Shown: piece by piece, positions 57,744-64,000 of the stretch
Position numbering within the stretch: position 1 is the stretch's first letter
Layout: each line of letters starts with the position of its first letter
DNA from: Kitasatospora xanthocidica
GTDB lineage: Bacteria > Actinomycetota > Actinomycetes > Streptomycetales > Streptomycetaceae
Reading direction: 5' to 3'
Assembly: GCF_014656195.1 (NCBI RefSeq)
Contig: NZ_BNBY01000004.1
Coordinates: 62,001 to 126,000, forward strand
DNA length: 64,000 bases
The notes under the pieces: generated by a model
Database searches by the model: none
Told to the model about the DNA's origin: nothing
Seen by the model: the letters and a program-made list of their open reading frames with translations, nothing else
Program-made: the position numbers and the translations under genes

Positions 57744-58319
57744 ATGACCACCGCACGGGTACGGATCGAGCCCTGGACGGACGCCGACCTGGCGCTGCTG
57801 CGCCGGGTCAACACGCCGGAGATGAAGAAGCACGTCGGCGGACCGGAGACCGAGGAGCAGCTGCTCGTCCGGCACGGCCGCTACCTGGACTTCGTCCCGT
57901 CCGGCCTCGGCTGCATGTACCGGATCGTGCTGCTGCCCGACGACGGTGCCGCGGACGGCGAGGCCTCGGACGGCGCGGCTGCGTACGGCGGGACCGCCGC
58001 GGGCGAGGCCGTCGGCACGGTCGGCTACGGCACCCGGACCTGGGAGGGCGAGACCGTCCACGAGATGGGGTGGAACGTCCTGCCCGGTCACCAGGGCCGG
58101 GGCATCGCCGTCACCGCCACCCGCGCCGCCGTCGCGGCCGCCCGCCGCGAGGCCGCCCACCGGTACCTGCACGCCTTCCCCTCGGTGGACAACCCCGCCT
58201 CCAACGCGGTGTGCGCCAAGGCCGGGTTCACGCTGCTCGGCGAGACCGAGTTCGAGTTCCCTCCCGGCCGGTTCATGCGCAGCCACAACTGGCGGGTGGA
58301 CCTGCGCGCCTCGGAGTGA
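57744..58319 (+). CDS. GNAT-family N-acetyltransferase
   Basis: A 191-residue GNAT related to RimJ/RimL-like acetyltransferases. It has RIEPWTDADLALLRRVN, MKKHVGG, then the acetyl-CoA loop VLPGHQGRGIAVTATRAAV and FPSVDNPASNAVCAKAGFTL. A 25-residue Ala/Gly/Asp-rich insert (DGEASDGAAAYGGTAAGEA) breaks the central beta-sheet. Substrate unknown. It starts 85 bp after the MarR stop and is probably separate from it. Confidence 0.9.
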   Translation: MTTARVRIEPWTDADLALLRRVNTPEMKKHVGGPETEEQLLVRHGRYLDFVPSGLGCMYRIVLLPDDGAADGEASDGAAAYGGTAAGEAVGTVGYGTRTWEGETVHEMGWNVLPGHQGRGIAVTATRAAVAAARREAAHRYLHAFPSVDNPASNAVCAKAGFTLLGETEFEFPPGRFMRSHNWRVDLRASE

Positions 58320-58375
58320 CCCGCCGGCTGGGAACGGGGCCCTGAACCGGGCTCGGAGCGGCGCCCGGAAGGGGT

Positions 58376-58957
58376 TCAGAAGAGGGTGCCGCTCTCCAGC
58401 TCCAGCAGTCGGCGCTTGCGGTCCACGCCCGCCGCGAAGCCGGTGAGCGAACCGTTGGCGCCGAGCACCCGGTGGCAGGGGCGCACGATCAGCAAGGGGT
58501 TGGCGCCCACCGCGCCGCCGACCGCCCGGACCATCCGCGGCTCCTGCCCGGCCAGTTCGGCGAGTTCGCCGTAGGTGACGGTCCTGCCGTACGGGATCTC
58601 GTCCAGCGCGGCCCAGATCCTGCGGCGGAACTCGGTGCCCACGGGTGCGAGCGGCAGGTCGAACTCGGTGCGCTCGCCCGCGAAGTAGGCGGTCAGCTGG
58701 GCGACCGGCTCGGCGAGCGCCTCCGGGTCGAGGACCCAGTCGTCGGCGGGCTCGGCCAGCGCGTACTTCTGGCCCGGCGCGGTGACGGTCGCCAGCGCGG
58801 CCGGCCCGCCGTCCTCGGGCAGGACGCCGCTGAGCAGCAGCCGGCCGAAGGGGCTCTCCATGGTCGTGTAGACGGTGGTGGTGGCGGCGGCGCTGTCCGT
58901 GGTGGCAGCGCTGTCGCTGCCGGTGGTCGGGTCGGTGATCGGGTCGGTGGTGCTCAT
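58376..58957 (-). CDS. ogt: Methylated-DNA-protein-cysteine methyltransferase (O6-alkylguanine repair)
   Basis: A 193-residue Ogt/MGMT. The active site is the invariant PCHRV, in NPLLIVRPCHRVLGANGSL. The preceding RRIWAALDEIPYGRTVTYGE helix-turn-helix and the GQEPRMVRAVGGA arginine-finger region are also present. The Thr/Ala-rich first 25 residues are extra. It removes alkyl groups from O6-guanine by transferring them to its Cys, once per molecule. The start overlaps the stop of the Ada-AlkA gene (ATGA), so the two are coupled. Confidence 0.95.
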   Translation of the reverse strand: MSTTDPITDPTTGSDSAATTDSAAATTTVYTTMESPFGRLLLSGVLPEDGGPAALATVTAPGQKYALAEPADDWVLDPEALAEPVAQLTAYFAGERTEFDLPLAPVGTEFRRRIWAALDEIPYGRTVTYGELAELAGQEPRMVRAVGGAVGANPLLIVRPCHRVLGANGSLTGFAAGVDRKRRLLELESGTLF

Positions 58958-60522
58958 GCTGGTGCGTTCTCCGTTCCGGTGCTGGTGGTCGCGGGGCCGG
59001 CCCACAGCCGGTGGACCGCGTAGGAGCGCCACGGCGCCCAGGTCTCGGCCGCGTGGGCGGCGGACTTCGGGTCGCCGGGGGCGCCGAGCCGGACGAGGCC
59101 GTGCTTGACGCCCACGTCGCTCGGGAGGAAGACGTCGGGGTCGGCGAGCGCCCGCATCCGCAGGTAGCCGACCGTCCAGGGGCCGATGCCCGGCAGGGCC
59201 AGCAGCCCGGCCGCGGCCTCCTCCCGGTCGACCCCGCTGTCGAGGCTCACCGTGCCCTCGGCCAGGGCCGCGCACAGTCCGGTGAGCGCGCGGCGGCGGG
59301 CGGCGGGCATCGCGAAGTCCTCCGGGTCGGCGGTGGCCAGCGCCGCCGCGGTCGGGAAGAGCAGTCGCAGGCCGCCGCTGGGCTCGGGCAGCTCGGTCCC
59401 GTACTTCTCGGCGAGCCGCCCTGCCAGGGTACGGGCCGCGCCGACGCTGATCTGCTGGCCGAGGACGGCGCGGACGGCGAGCTCGTGCGGGTCCACGTGG
59501 CCGGGCGAGCGCAGCCCGGGACGCTCCCGGACCAGCGGACCGAGCACCGGGTCGGCGCCGAGCTGCTCGTCGACCGCGAGCGGGTCGGCGTCCAGGTCGA
59601 AGAGGACGCGCAGGCGCTGGACGGCGGTCGGCAGGTCGCGCAGGTCGGCGAGGAACAGGCGGCAGTCCAGCCAGCCGCGGGTGCGCGGGTCGTCCGGCGC
59701 CAGGCCGTCGACCTCGGCGATGCCGTGGCCGTACGGCAGCGCGAGGGTGCGCCGGTACGTACGGACGCCGGGGAACGCACCGGGGACCACCTCCTCCACG
59801 CCGGGAACGGCCCGGAGGGCGAGGAAGTCGATCAGGTGCTCGCTGTCCAGCGGGCCGCGGTAGGCGAGGCGCAGGGTCAGGCCACCGGCCGGGGTGGCGG
59901 TGCGGCGGCCGGCGGCGACCTCGGCGCGCAGACCGCTGGGGGTGCGGTCGTAGACCTCGCGGACGGTGTCGTTGAACTGGCGGACGGAGGCGAAGCCGGC
60001 CGCGAACGCGACGTCGGTCACGGGCAGTTCGGTGGTCTGCAGGAGGAGCCGGGCGGTCTGGGCGCGCCGGGCGCGGGCCAGCGCGATCGGGCCGGCGCCG
60101 AGCTCGGCGGTGAGCTGGCGCTGCAGCTGGCGGGAGCTGTAGCCGAGCCGGCCGGCCAGGCCCGCCACGCCCTCGCGGTCCACCACGCCGTCGCCGATCA
60201 GGCGCATCGCGCGGCCGACCAGGTCGGCGCGGTGGTTCCACTCCGGCGAACCCGGCACCGAGTCGGGGCGGCAGCGCCGGCAGGCCCGGAAACCGGCGCC
60301 CTGGGCGGCCGCGGCGCTGGGGTAGAAGACGCAGTTGACGCGCTTGGGGGTCACGGCCGGGCAGCTCGGTCGGCAGTAGATGCCGGTGGAGGTGACGGCC
60401 GTGAAGAAGACGCCGTCGAAGCGGGCGTCTCGGCTGTCCACGGCTCGGTACCGGATGTCGTCGTCGATCACGTTGTCCAGTCTGCGGGATCGGGTGGGGG
60501 GTGACTGGCGGGAATCGGACAT
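58954..60522 (-). CDS. Ada-like regulator fused to AlkA DNA-3-methyladenine glycosylase
   Basis: A 522-residue fusion. Residues about 25-100 are the Ada zinc domain (FTAVTSTGIYCRPSCPAVTP, then FRACRRCRPD; its first Cys is the one methylated by phosphotriesters in Ada). An AraC-type HTH follows (about 115-200), then an AlkA N-domain and the HhH-GPD glycosylase (about 300-510: VLGQQISVGAARTLAGRLAE, then LPGIGPWTVGYLRMRALADP, DVFLPSDVGV with the catalytic Asp). It both senses alkyl damage and removes 3-methyladenine. The ATG at 60522 is uncertain; 60528 and GTG 60471 are alternatives. Confidence 0.92.
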   Translation of the reverse strand: MSDSRQSPPTRSRRLDNVIDDDIRYRAVDSRDARFDGVFFTAVTSTGIYCRPSCPAVTPKRVNCVFYPSAAAAQGAGFRACRRCRPDSVPGSPEWNHRADLVGRAMRLIGDGVVDREGVAGLAGRLGYSSRQLQRQLTAELGAGPIALARARRAQTARLLLQTTELPVTDVAFAAGFASVRQFNDTVREVYDRTPSGLRAEVAAGRRTATPAGGLTLRLAYRGPLDSEHLIDFLALRAVPGVEEVVPGAFPGVRTYRRTLALPYGHGIAEVDGLAPDDPRTRGWLDCRLFLADLRDLPTAVQRLRVLFDLDADPLAVDEQLGADPVLGPLVRERPGLRSPGHVDPHELAVRAVLGQQISVGAARTLAGRLAEKYGTELPEPSGGLRLLFPTAAALATADPEDFAMPAARRRALTGLCAALAEGTVSLDSGVDREEAAAGLLALPGIGPWTVGYLRMRALADPDVFLPSDVGVKHGLVRLGAPGDPKSAAHAAETWAPWRSYAVHRLWAGPATTSTGTENAPA

Positions 60523-60566
60523 CGCCATTCGGGCACCGCCGGTGGGGGCTTCCCCCCTTCCCCCTC

Positions 60567-60617
60567 CCCACCCAGCGCCCAGCGCCCGCAGCCCAGCGCC
60601 CCCCCGCCCAGCGCCCG
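60567..60617. repeat. CCCAGCGCCC-type repeats between two start regions
   Basis: CCCAGCGCC occurs four times with irregular spacing (starts near 60570, 60577, 60591 and 60607) in the divergent region between the Ada-AlkA and ASCH genes. Confidence 0.7.
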
Positions 60618-60665
60618 CCGGAAAATGCGCGGCCGTCCGGCCGGCCCGGGGCTACGCTCGCCCGC

Positions 60666-61145
60666 ATGAGCGAGCAGCCCGGCGGCCAGCCTGCCGACCA
60701 CCCCTACAGCGGCCCGGACGACCCGCGGGTCACCGCCCTGCCACCGGAGGAGTTCGCCTTCCCCGGTCCGTTGCGCGACCAGCTGGTCGCGGCCGTCCTC
60801 AGCGGCGCCAAGACCAGCACCACCGGACTGGTCGCCGACTACGAGCACGAGGGCGACCCCCTGCCGCAGGTCGGCGAGCTGGCCGCCGTCCTGGACTCGG
60901 ACGGCCGCCGGGTCGCGGTGATCGAGACCACGGACGTCCGTGTGGTCCCGCTGGCCGAGGTCGATCTTCGGCACGCCCTGGACGAGGGCGAGGGGTACGA
61001 GAGCGTGGCCGAGTGGCGTACGACCCACGAGGGCTTCTGGCGCAGTCCGGAGATGCTCGCCGCCCTCGACGACCCGGACTTCACCGTGGACGACGCCACC
61101 CCGCTGGTCCTGCAGCGCTTCCGCCTGGTGGCCGACCTCCGCTGA
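60666..61145 (+). CDS. ASCH-domain protein
   Basis: A 159-residue ASCH-domain protein (DUF984 type): LVAAVLSGAKTSTTGLVADY matches the GxKxxTxR-like signature region, then LPQVGELAAVLDSDGRRVAV, VIETTDVRVVPLAEV, and a C-terminal LVLQRFRLVA strand. ASCH folds resemble PUA domains and may bind RNA or act on modified nucleosides. No partner is evident. It is convergent with rsgA across a strong hairpin. Confidence 0.88.
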   Translation: MSEQPGGQPADHPYSGPDDPRVTALPPEEFAFPGPLRDQLVAAVLSGAKTSTTGLVADYEHEGDPLPQVGELAAVLDSDGRRVAVIETTDVRVVPLAEVDLRHALDEGEGYESVAEWRTTHEGFWRSPEMLAALDDPDFTVDDATPLVLQRFRLVADLR

Positions 61146-61157
61146 GCCGGGTGGGCC

Positions 61158-61210
61158 CCCGCGGGGGTCGGCCGGTGACCGCCGGACGGCGGTCGGCCGG
61201 CCCCCGCGGG
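61158..61210. terminator. Strong bidirectional terminator-like structure
   Basis: A 17-bp outer stem with one G-T-type mismatch (61158-61174 with 61194-61210) encloses a second 7-bp stem, GACCGCC with GGCGGTC (61077 offset excluded; bases 61177-61183 with 61188-61194, sharing base 61194). It lies between the convergent ASCH and rsgA genes. Confidence 0.8.
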
Positions 61211-61230
61211 TGGAGGGCGACGATCCGTGG

Positions 61231-62379
61231 TCAACGCTTCATCGTGCCTCCGGCGGCCCGCATCGACTTGTGGATCGTCTTCCACCTCTGCAGTCGGGCC
61301 TTGGCCACCCGGGCGTCCGTGCGCGAGGCGATCCATTCGTTCTCGCGCTGGAGCTTGAGGTAGCTGTCCATCCGGCGCTGCGGCAGGGTGCCGTCGGCCA
61401 GCGCCGCCTGCACCGCGCAGCCTGGCTCGGTGTGGTGCCCGCAGTCCTGGAAGCGGCACTCCTCGGCCAGCTCCGCGATGTCGGCGAAGGCCAGGTCCAC
61501 GCCCCCGCCACCGTAGAGGCCGACCTCGCGCAGCCCGGGGGTGTCGATCAGCACGCCCCCGCCGGGCAGCGGGATCAGCTCGCGGGTGGTCGTGGTGTGG
61601 CGGCCCTTCTGGTCGACCTCGCGGGCCTCCTGGACCGTCATCACCGCCGCGCCGGCCAGCGCGTTGGTGAGCGTGGACTTGCCGACGCCGGACTGGCCGA
61701 TCAGCGCCGTCGTCCCGGGGGTGCACGCGCGCAGCACGTCCATGCCCTCACCGGTCTCGGCGCTCACGACGAGCACCGTGACCCCGGGCGCGATGCCCTC
61801 GACGTCGGCCCGGATGAAGTCGGCGTCGTCCACCAGGTCGGCCTTGGTGAGGACGACCAGCGGGTCGGCGCCGGACTCCCAGGCCAGGGCCAGGAAGCGC
61901 TCGATCCGCCCGAGGTCGGGGTCGGTCGCGAGCGAGGAGGCGATCAGGACGGTGTCCACGTTGGCCGCCAGCACCTGGCCGTCGGAGCGCTTGCCGGCCA
62001 CCTTGCGGATGATCGCGGTGGAGCGCGGCAGCAGCGCGACGACGGCCGCCATCGGCTGGGCGTGGAGGTCCACGGCCGCCCAGTCGCCCGTGCACGGGCA
62101 GTTGATCATGTCGGCGTCGCCCACCGGCCGGGTGTCGAACCGGACGGTGCGCGGCTCGCCCGTCTCCGGGTCGGCGATCACGGCGTCGCACTGGCCGCGG
62201 TCGACCCGGACGATCCGGGCCGGAACCAGCCCGGCCTCGCCGAGCGGGGCGAACGACTCCTCGAGCTCGGACGTCCAGCCGTAGCCGGCGAGCACGGAGC
62301 CCTCGGCGGACTCCGGGGAAGAGGAGAGGAAAGAAGAAGAGGAAGAGGAGAAAGACGGAACGGAGGCAGCGTTGATCAA
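61231..62379 (-). CDS. rsgA: Ribosome small-subunit-dependent GTPase RsgA
   Basis: A 382-residue circularly permuted GTPase. The order G4 (VVLTKADLV), G5-like (VVSAETGEG), G1 (LIGQSGVGKSTLTNAL) and G3 (LIDTPGLREVG) is typical, with an N-terminal OB fold (VRVDRGQCDAVIADPETG) and a C-terminal zinc finger (CRFQDCGHHTEPGCAV). It checks late steps of 30S assembly at the decoding site. A TTG at 62379 is the apparent start with AAGGG before it. The N-terminus has a poly-Ser stretch. The leader contains the SD-like inverted repeat at 62455-62520. Confidence 0.93.
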   Translation of the reverse strand: MINAASVPSFSSSSSSFLSSSPESAEGSVLAGYGWTSELEESFAPLGEAGLVPARIVRVDRGQCDAVIADPETGEPRTVRFDTRPVGDADMINCPCTGDWAAVDLHAQPMAAVVALLPRSTAIIRKVAGKRSDGQVLAANVDTVLIASSLATDPDLGRIERFLALAWESGADPLVVLTKADLVDDADFIRADVEGIAPGVTVLVVSAETGEGMDVLRACTPGTTALIGQSGVGKSTLTNALAGAAVMTVQEAREVDQKGRHTTTTRELIPLPGGGVLIDTPGLREVGLYGGGGVDLAFADIAELAEECRFQDCGHHTEPGCAVQAALADGTLPQRRMDSYLKLQRENEWIASRTDARVAKARLQRWKTIHKSMRAAGGTMKR

Positions 62380-62683
62380 CGCAGTGGCCCTTCGGGGGAG
62401 ATGGTCCCGGCGGGCTACGACTGGCGCGAAGGGCTCAGCCGGCGGCCGGGAAGAGGAGGTGAACGCGAGTACTGCCCTGGGCAGCTATCGGGGCGACAAC
62501 GACCACGGGGGTTCACCTCCTGCTCTCTACTCCTCGGGCGGCCCAATGGCCCCCGAACCGAACACGTCACACGCTAGCGGAGCGTCCCGAGCCCGCCAAC
62601 CTATTTTTGACCTGCGAAAACGCGCTGGGCAGGGGCCAGGAACCCATCGAGGGGCCAAAGTTGGCCCATCGAACACGAGGGCC
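62380..62683. other. 304-bp intergenic region, rsgA leader
   Basis: The region between rsgA and the CtaG-like gene has no gene that I can support. It holds the GGAGGTGAAC/GTTCACCTCC inverted repeat (62455-62520) and an AT-richer patch near 62600. Confidence 0.5.
62455..62520. promoter_or_regulatory. Shine-Dalgarno-like inverted repeat upstream of rsgA
   Basis: GGAGGTGAAC (62455-62464) pairs perfectly with GTTCACCTCC (62511-62520) around a 46-nt loop. One arm reads as a strong Shine-Dalgarno, the other resembles the 16S rRNA 3' tail (GATCACCTCC). If transcribed in the rsgA leader it could fold or bind 30S subunits. Confidence 0.5.
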
Positions 62684-63694
62684 CTACCCGCCGCCGTACC
62701 GGTGCTTCAGGTTCGGGTCGTCCAGCCACCACGGCCGCATCCCCGTCTCCTCCTCCTCGGGCCGCCCGGCCGCCCGCGCCTCCTCGGCCGCCGCCTCGAA
62801 GCGGGCGTCCAGCTCGGCGTCCACGACCCGGATCTCCTCCCGGCCCCGCACCACCATCCGCCGCACCAGCGCGGCCAGGAACGGCAGCCCGACCAGGTCC
62901 CCCAGCACCCAGAACGCGTTGCCGCCCCAGGTCTGGTCCTGCGCCAGGCTCGGCCCCCACGGCCGCCCGAGCGCCGCGTAGTGGTGCTCGGCGACCAGGT
63001 GGCCGCCGTAGATCAGCACGATCCCGAGCCCCGCGTCGAAGATCACCTCGGCGAAGGTGATGAACAGCCCGACCAGGTCCGGGTACTCGTGCCCGACCGG
63101 GTCGATCTGCAGTCGCGGCCAGAAGTAGGCGAGGCCGAGCAGCACCAGCGTCACGTGCAGCAGCACGTTCCCGAACCCGCTGGACACCGACTCCTCGTAC
63201 CAGGGCGTGAAGTAGAGCAGCCACGGCGGCGCCATCAGCAGCGCGGTGGAGACCGCCGGGAACATCAGCACCTTGGACGGGCGGCTGCGCAGCGCCCGCA
63301 GGATCCGCTCCCGCCGGGCCGGCGGCGCGGCGCCGAGCAGCAGCGAGACCGGCGCGCCCAGCGCCAGCAGCAGCGGGACGACCATCAGCAGCAGCACGAC
63401 CTGCACGGCCCGGTCGGTGAAGAGGATCCGGTCGTAGACGCCGAGTCCGGAGCAGGTGCACCAGATCCACAGCAGCAGTCCGCCGAGGAACGCGGTGGTG
63501 CGGCTGGGCTGCCAGCGCTCGCCGCCGGACCGGTGGACGGTGCGCACCGCCGTCAGGTACCAGGCGCCGAGCAGCACCGAGAGGGTGAGCACCAGCGGTT
63601 CGGCGGTCCAGGAGGTGGCCAGGTCCGACCACTGCCACGGGGGCGGCCCGCTGTACGCGAGTGCGACGGCTCCGCCGCCGGCCGTGCCGTCCAT
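62684..63694 (-). CDS. Cytochrome c oxidase assembly protein, CtaG/Caa3_CtaG-type
   Basis: A 336-residue polytopic membrane protein of the Caa3_CtaG family. It has about seven hydrophobic segments, including LVLTLSVLLGAWYLTAVRTV, LLLWIWCTCSGLGVYDRILF, VVLLLMVVPLLLALGAPVSL and VNVLLHVTLVLLGLAYFWP-like GNVLLHVTLVLLGLAYFWP, then LVGLFITFAEVIFDAGLGIV, with conserved acidic and His residues. The family helps insert copper into cytochrome oxidase in some bacteria. I chose the ATG at 63694, preceded by AGGTGG; the frame stays open to a GTG at 63880, but that stretch is low-complexity repeats. Confidence 0.88.
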   Translation of the reverse strand: MDGTAGGGAVALAYSGPPPWQWSDLATSWTAEPLVLTLSVLLGAWYLTAVRTVHRSGGERWQPSRTTAFLGGLLLWIWCTCSGLGVYDRILFTDRAVQVVLLLMVVPLLLALGAPVSLLLGAAPPARRERILRALRSRPSKVLMFPAVSTALLMAPPWLLYFTPWYEESVSSGFGNVLLHVTLVLLGLAYFWPRLQIDPVGHEYPDLVGLFITFAEVIFDAGLGIVLIYGGHLVAEHHYAALGRPWGPSLAQDQTWGGNAFWVLGDLVGLPFLAALVRRMVVRGREEIRVVDAELDARFEAAAEEARAAGRPEEEETGMRPWWLDDPNLKHRYGGG

Positions 63695-63744
63695 CCGTCC
63701 GTCCACCTCACTCGTGCCGCGAGTCCCGCTCGCCCTGCTCGTCC

Positions 63745-63771
63745 CGCGAGTCCCGCGAGTCCCGCGAGTCC
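63745..63771. repeat. Three 9-bp tandem repeats
   Basis: CGCGAGTCC occurs three times in tandem (63745-63771), with partial copies on both sides, upstream of the CtaG-like gene. Confidence 0.92.
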
Positions 63772-63821
63772 CGCTCGCCATGCTCGTCCCGCCCGCCGAT
63801 GACGCGCCTCCCTGCGGCTCC

Positions 63822-63869
63822 TGACGCGCCTCTCCGGCCGGCTCGTGACGCGCCTCTCCGGCCGGCTCG
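63822..63869. repeat. Two 24-bp tandem repeats plus a partial copy
   Basis: Exact 24-bp units at 63822-63845 and 63846-63869, each starting TGACGCGCC, are followed by a partial third copy to 63878. Confidence 0.93.
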
Positions 63870-63951
63870 TGACGCGCCACCCCGACCGGCTCATGATGTG
63901 CCTCCCCCGTCGGCCCGCCGCACCCGGGGCCCGCCTCTATACCCGCCCCTG

Positions 63952-63995
63952 AACAAGGCTTTACCCAGCCCCAACAATGCTTTGCCCAGGCAAAG
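63952..63995. promoter_or_regulatory. 17-bp direct repeat and palindrome at the window end
   Basis: AACAAGGCTTTACCCAG (63952-63968) and AACAATGCTTTGCCCAG (63973-63989) repeat with a 21-bp period. The perfect palindrome CTTTGCC-CA-GGCAAAG (63980-63995) overlaps the second copy. Together they look like regulator-binding sites in a promoter region cut by the window edge. Confidence 0.55.
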
Positions 63996-64000
63996 TTCTG

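Larger units (their letters stand above)
63695..64000. other. 306-bp region before the CtaG-like gene
   Basis: Upstream of the chosen start there are 9-bp and 24-bp tandem repeats (63745-63869) and then a repeat-rich, less G+C-rich end of the window (63952-63995). No gene is supported; the CtaG reading frame could extend through the repeats to 63880. Confidence 0.5.

Noticed and set aside
63695-63880. An N-terminal extension of the CtaG-like protein
   Set aside because: The frame is open to a GTG at 63880, but the stretch is tandem repeats coding low-complexity residues, and the ATG at 63694 has a better ribosome-binding site. The extension cannot be fully excluded.

Overview
The window is high-GC (roughly 70% or more), gene-dense chromosomal DNA of a streptomycete-type actinomycete (Streptomyces, Kitasatospora or a close relative). 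This rests on the codon bias, the many GTG starts, several apparently leaderless promoters, TAT/lipoprotein secretion signals, and families typical of these bacteria: SpoIIE phosphatases paired with HATPase anti-sigma-like proteins, DUF2637, DUF3105/DUF305, a MmyB-type regulator, Nur-like and DmdR/IdeR-like metal boxes. I see no rRNA, tRNA, CRISPR array, transposase, integrase or prophage gene.

0-14.7 kb: the tail of an aminoglycoside-phosphotransferase-like kinase; a divergent LysR/Rid pair; a TetR regulator; a tyrosine phosphatase; a DinB protein; a Cys-cluster pentapeptide protein; a GNAT; an SGNH hydrolase; a divergent HxlR/AlaA-type aminotransferase pair; YnfA followed by three exact 28-bp repeats; a TAT-exported metallophosphoesterase; an 83-residue protein with four DnaJ-type CxxCxGxG motifs; a thioredoxin-like ferredoxin; an FAD dehydrogenase; a secreted esterase. 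14.7-36 kb: a NiCoT nickel/cobalt permease with a Nur-like box; secreted and hydrolytic proteins, including a CocE-like protein without its nucleophile serine; an amino-acid racemase; a second kinase; two SDRs around a frameshifted MmyB-type regulator; an HAD phosphatase; a secreted trypsin-like protease; a lipoprotein; an esterase; an ArnT-like glycosyltransferase; an S33 peptidase lipoprotein; an HNH nuclease; MoaA.

36-49 kb: a MocA/MobA-like nucleotidyltransferase, two proteins of unknown function, an FhuF-like ferric-siderophore reductase behind an iron box, a DUF2637 membrane protein, a PAS-GAF-SpoIIE-HATPase phosphatase with a small HATPase partner, and a putative operon of fused urease gamma/beta, urease alpha, agmatine deiminase and a TetR regulator. 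The nickel permease, urease and agmatine deiminase suggest nitrogen scavenging from urea and polyamines; the urease accessory proteins must be encoded elsewhere.

49.2-49.87 kb holds the most unusual structure: a non-coding array of six elements, each a GACCGGTC palindrome followed about 40-50 nt later by an AAGTCG...CGACTT hairpin. The six are arranged as a three-element block duplicated with a 329-330 bp period, directly downstream of the TetR gene. I cannot assign it to a known element.

49.9-64 kb: a PP2C-like protein with a long Glu/Pro linker, DUF3105 and DUF305 proteins, a peptidyl-tRNA hydrolase paralogue overlapping a SMI1/KNR4 gene, a DHA2 exporter with a divergent MarR regulator, a GNAT, an Ada-AlkA fusion overlapping an O6-alkylguanine methyltransferase (alkylation repair), an ASCH protein, RsgA and a CtaG-like cytochrome oxidase assembly protein. 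Throughout the window, short tandem duplications sit on or just after stop codons at about eleven genes.
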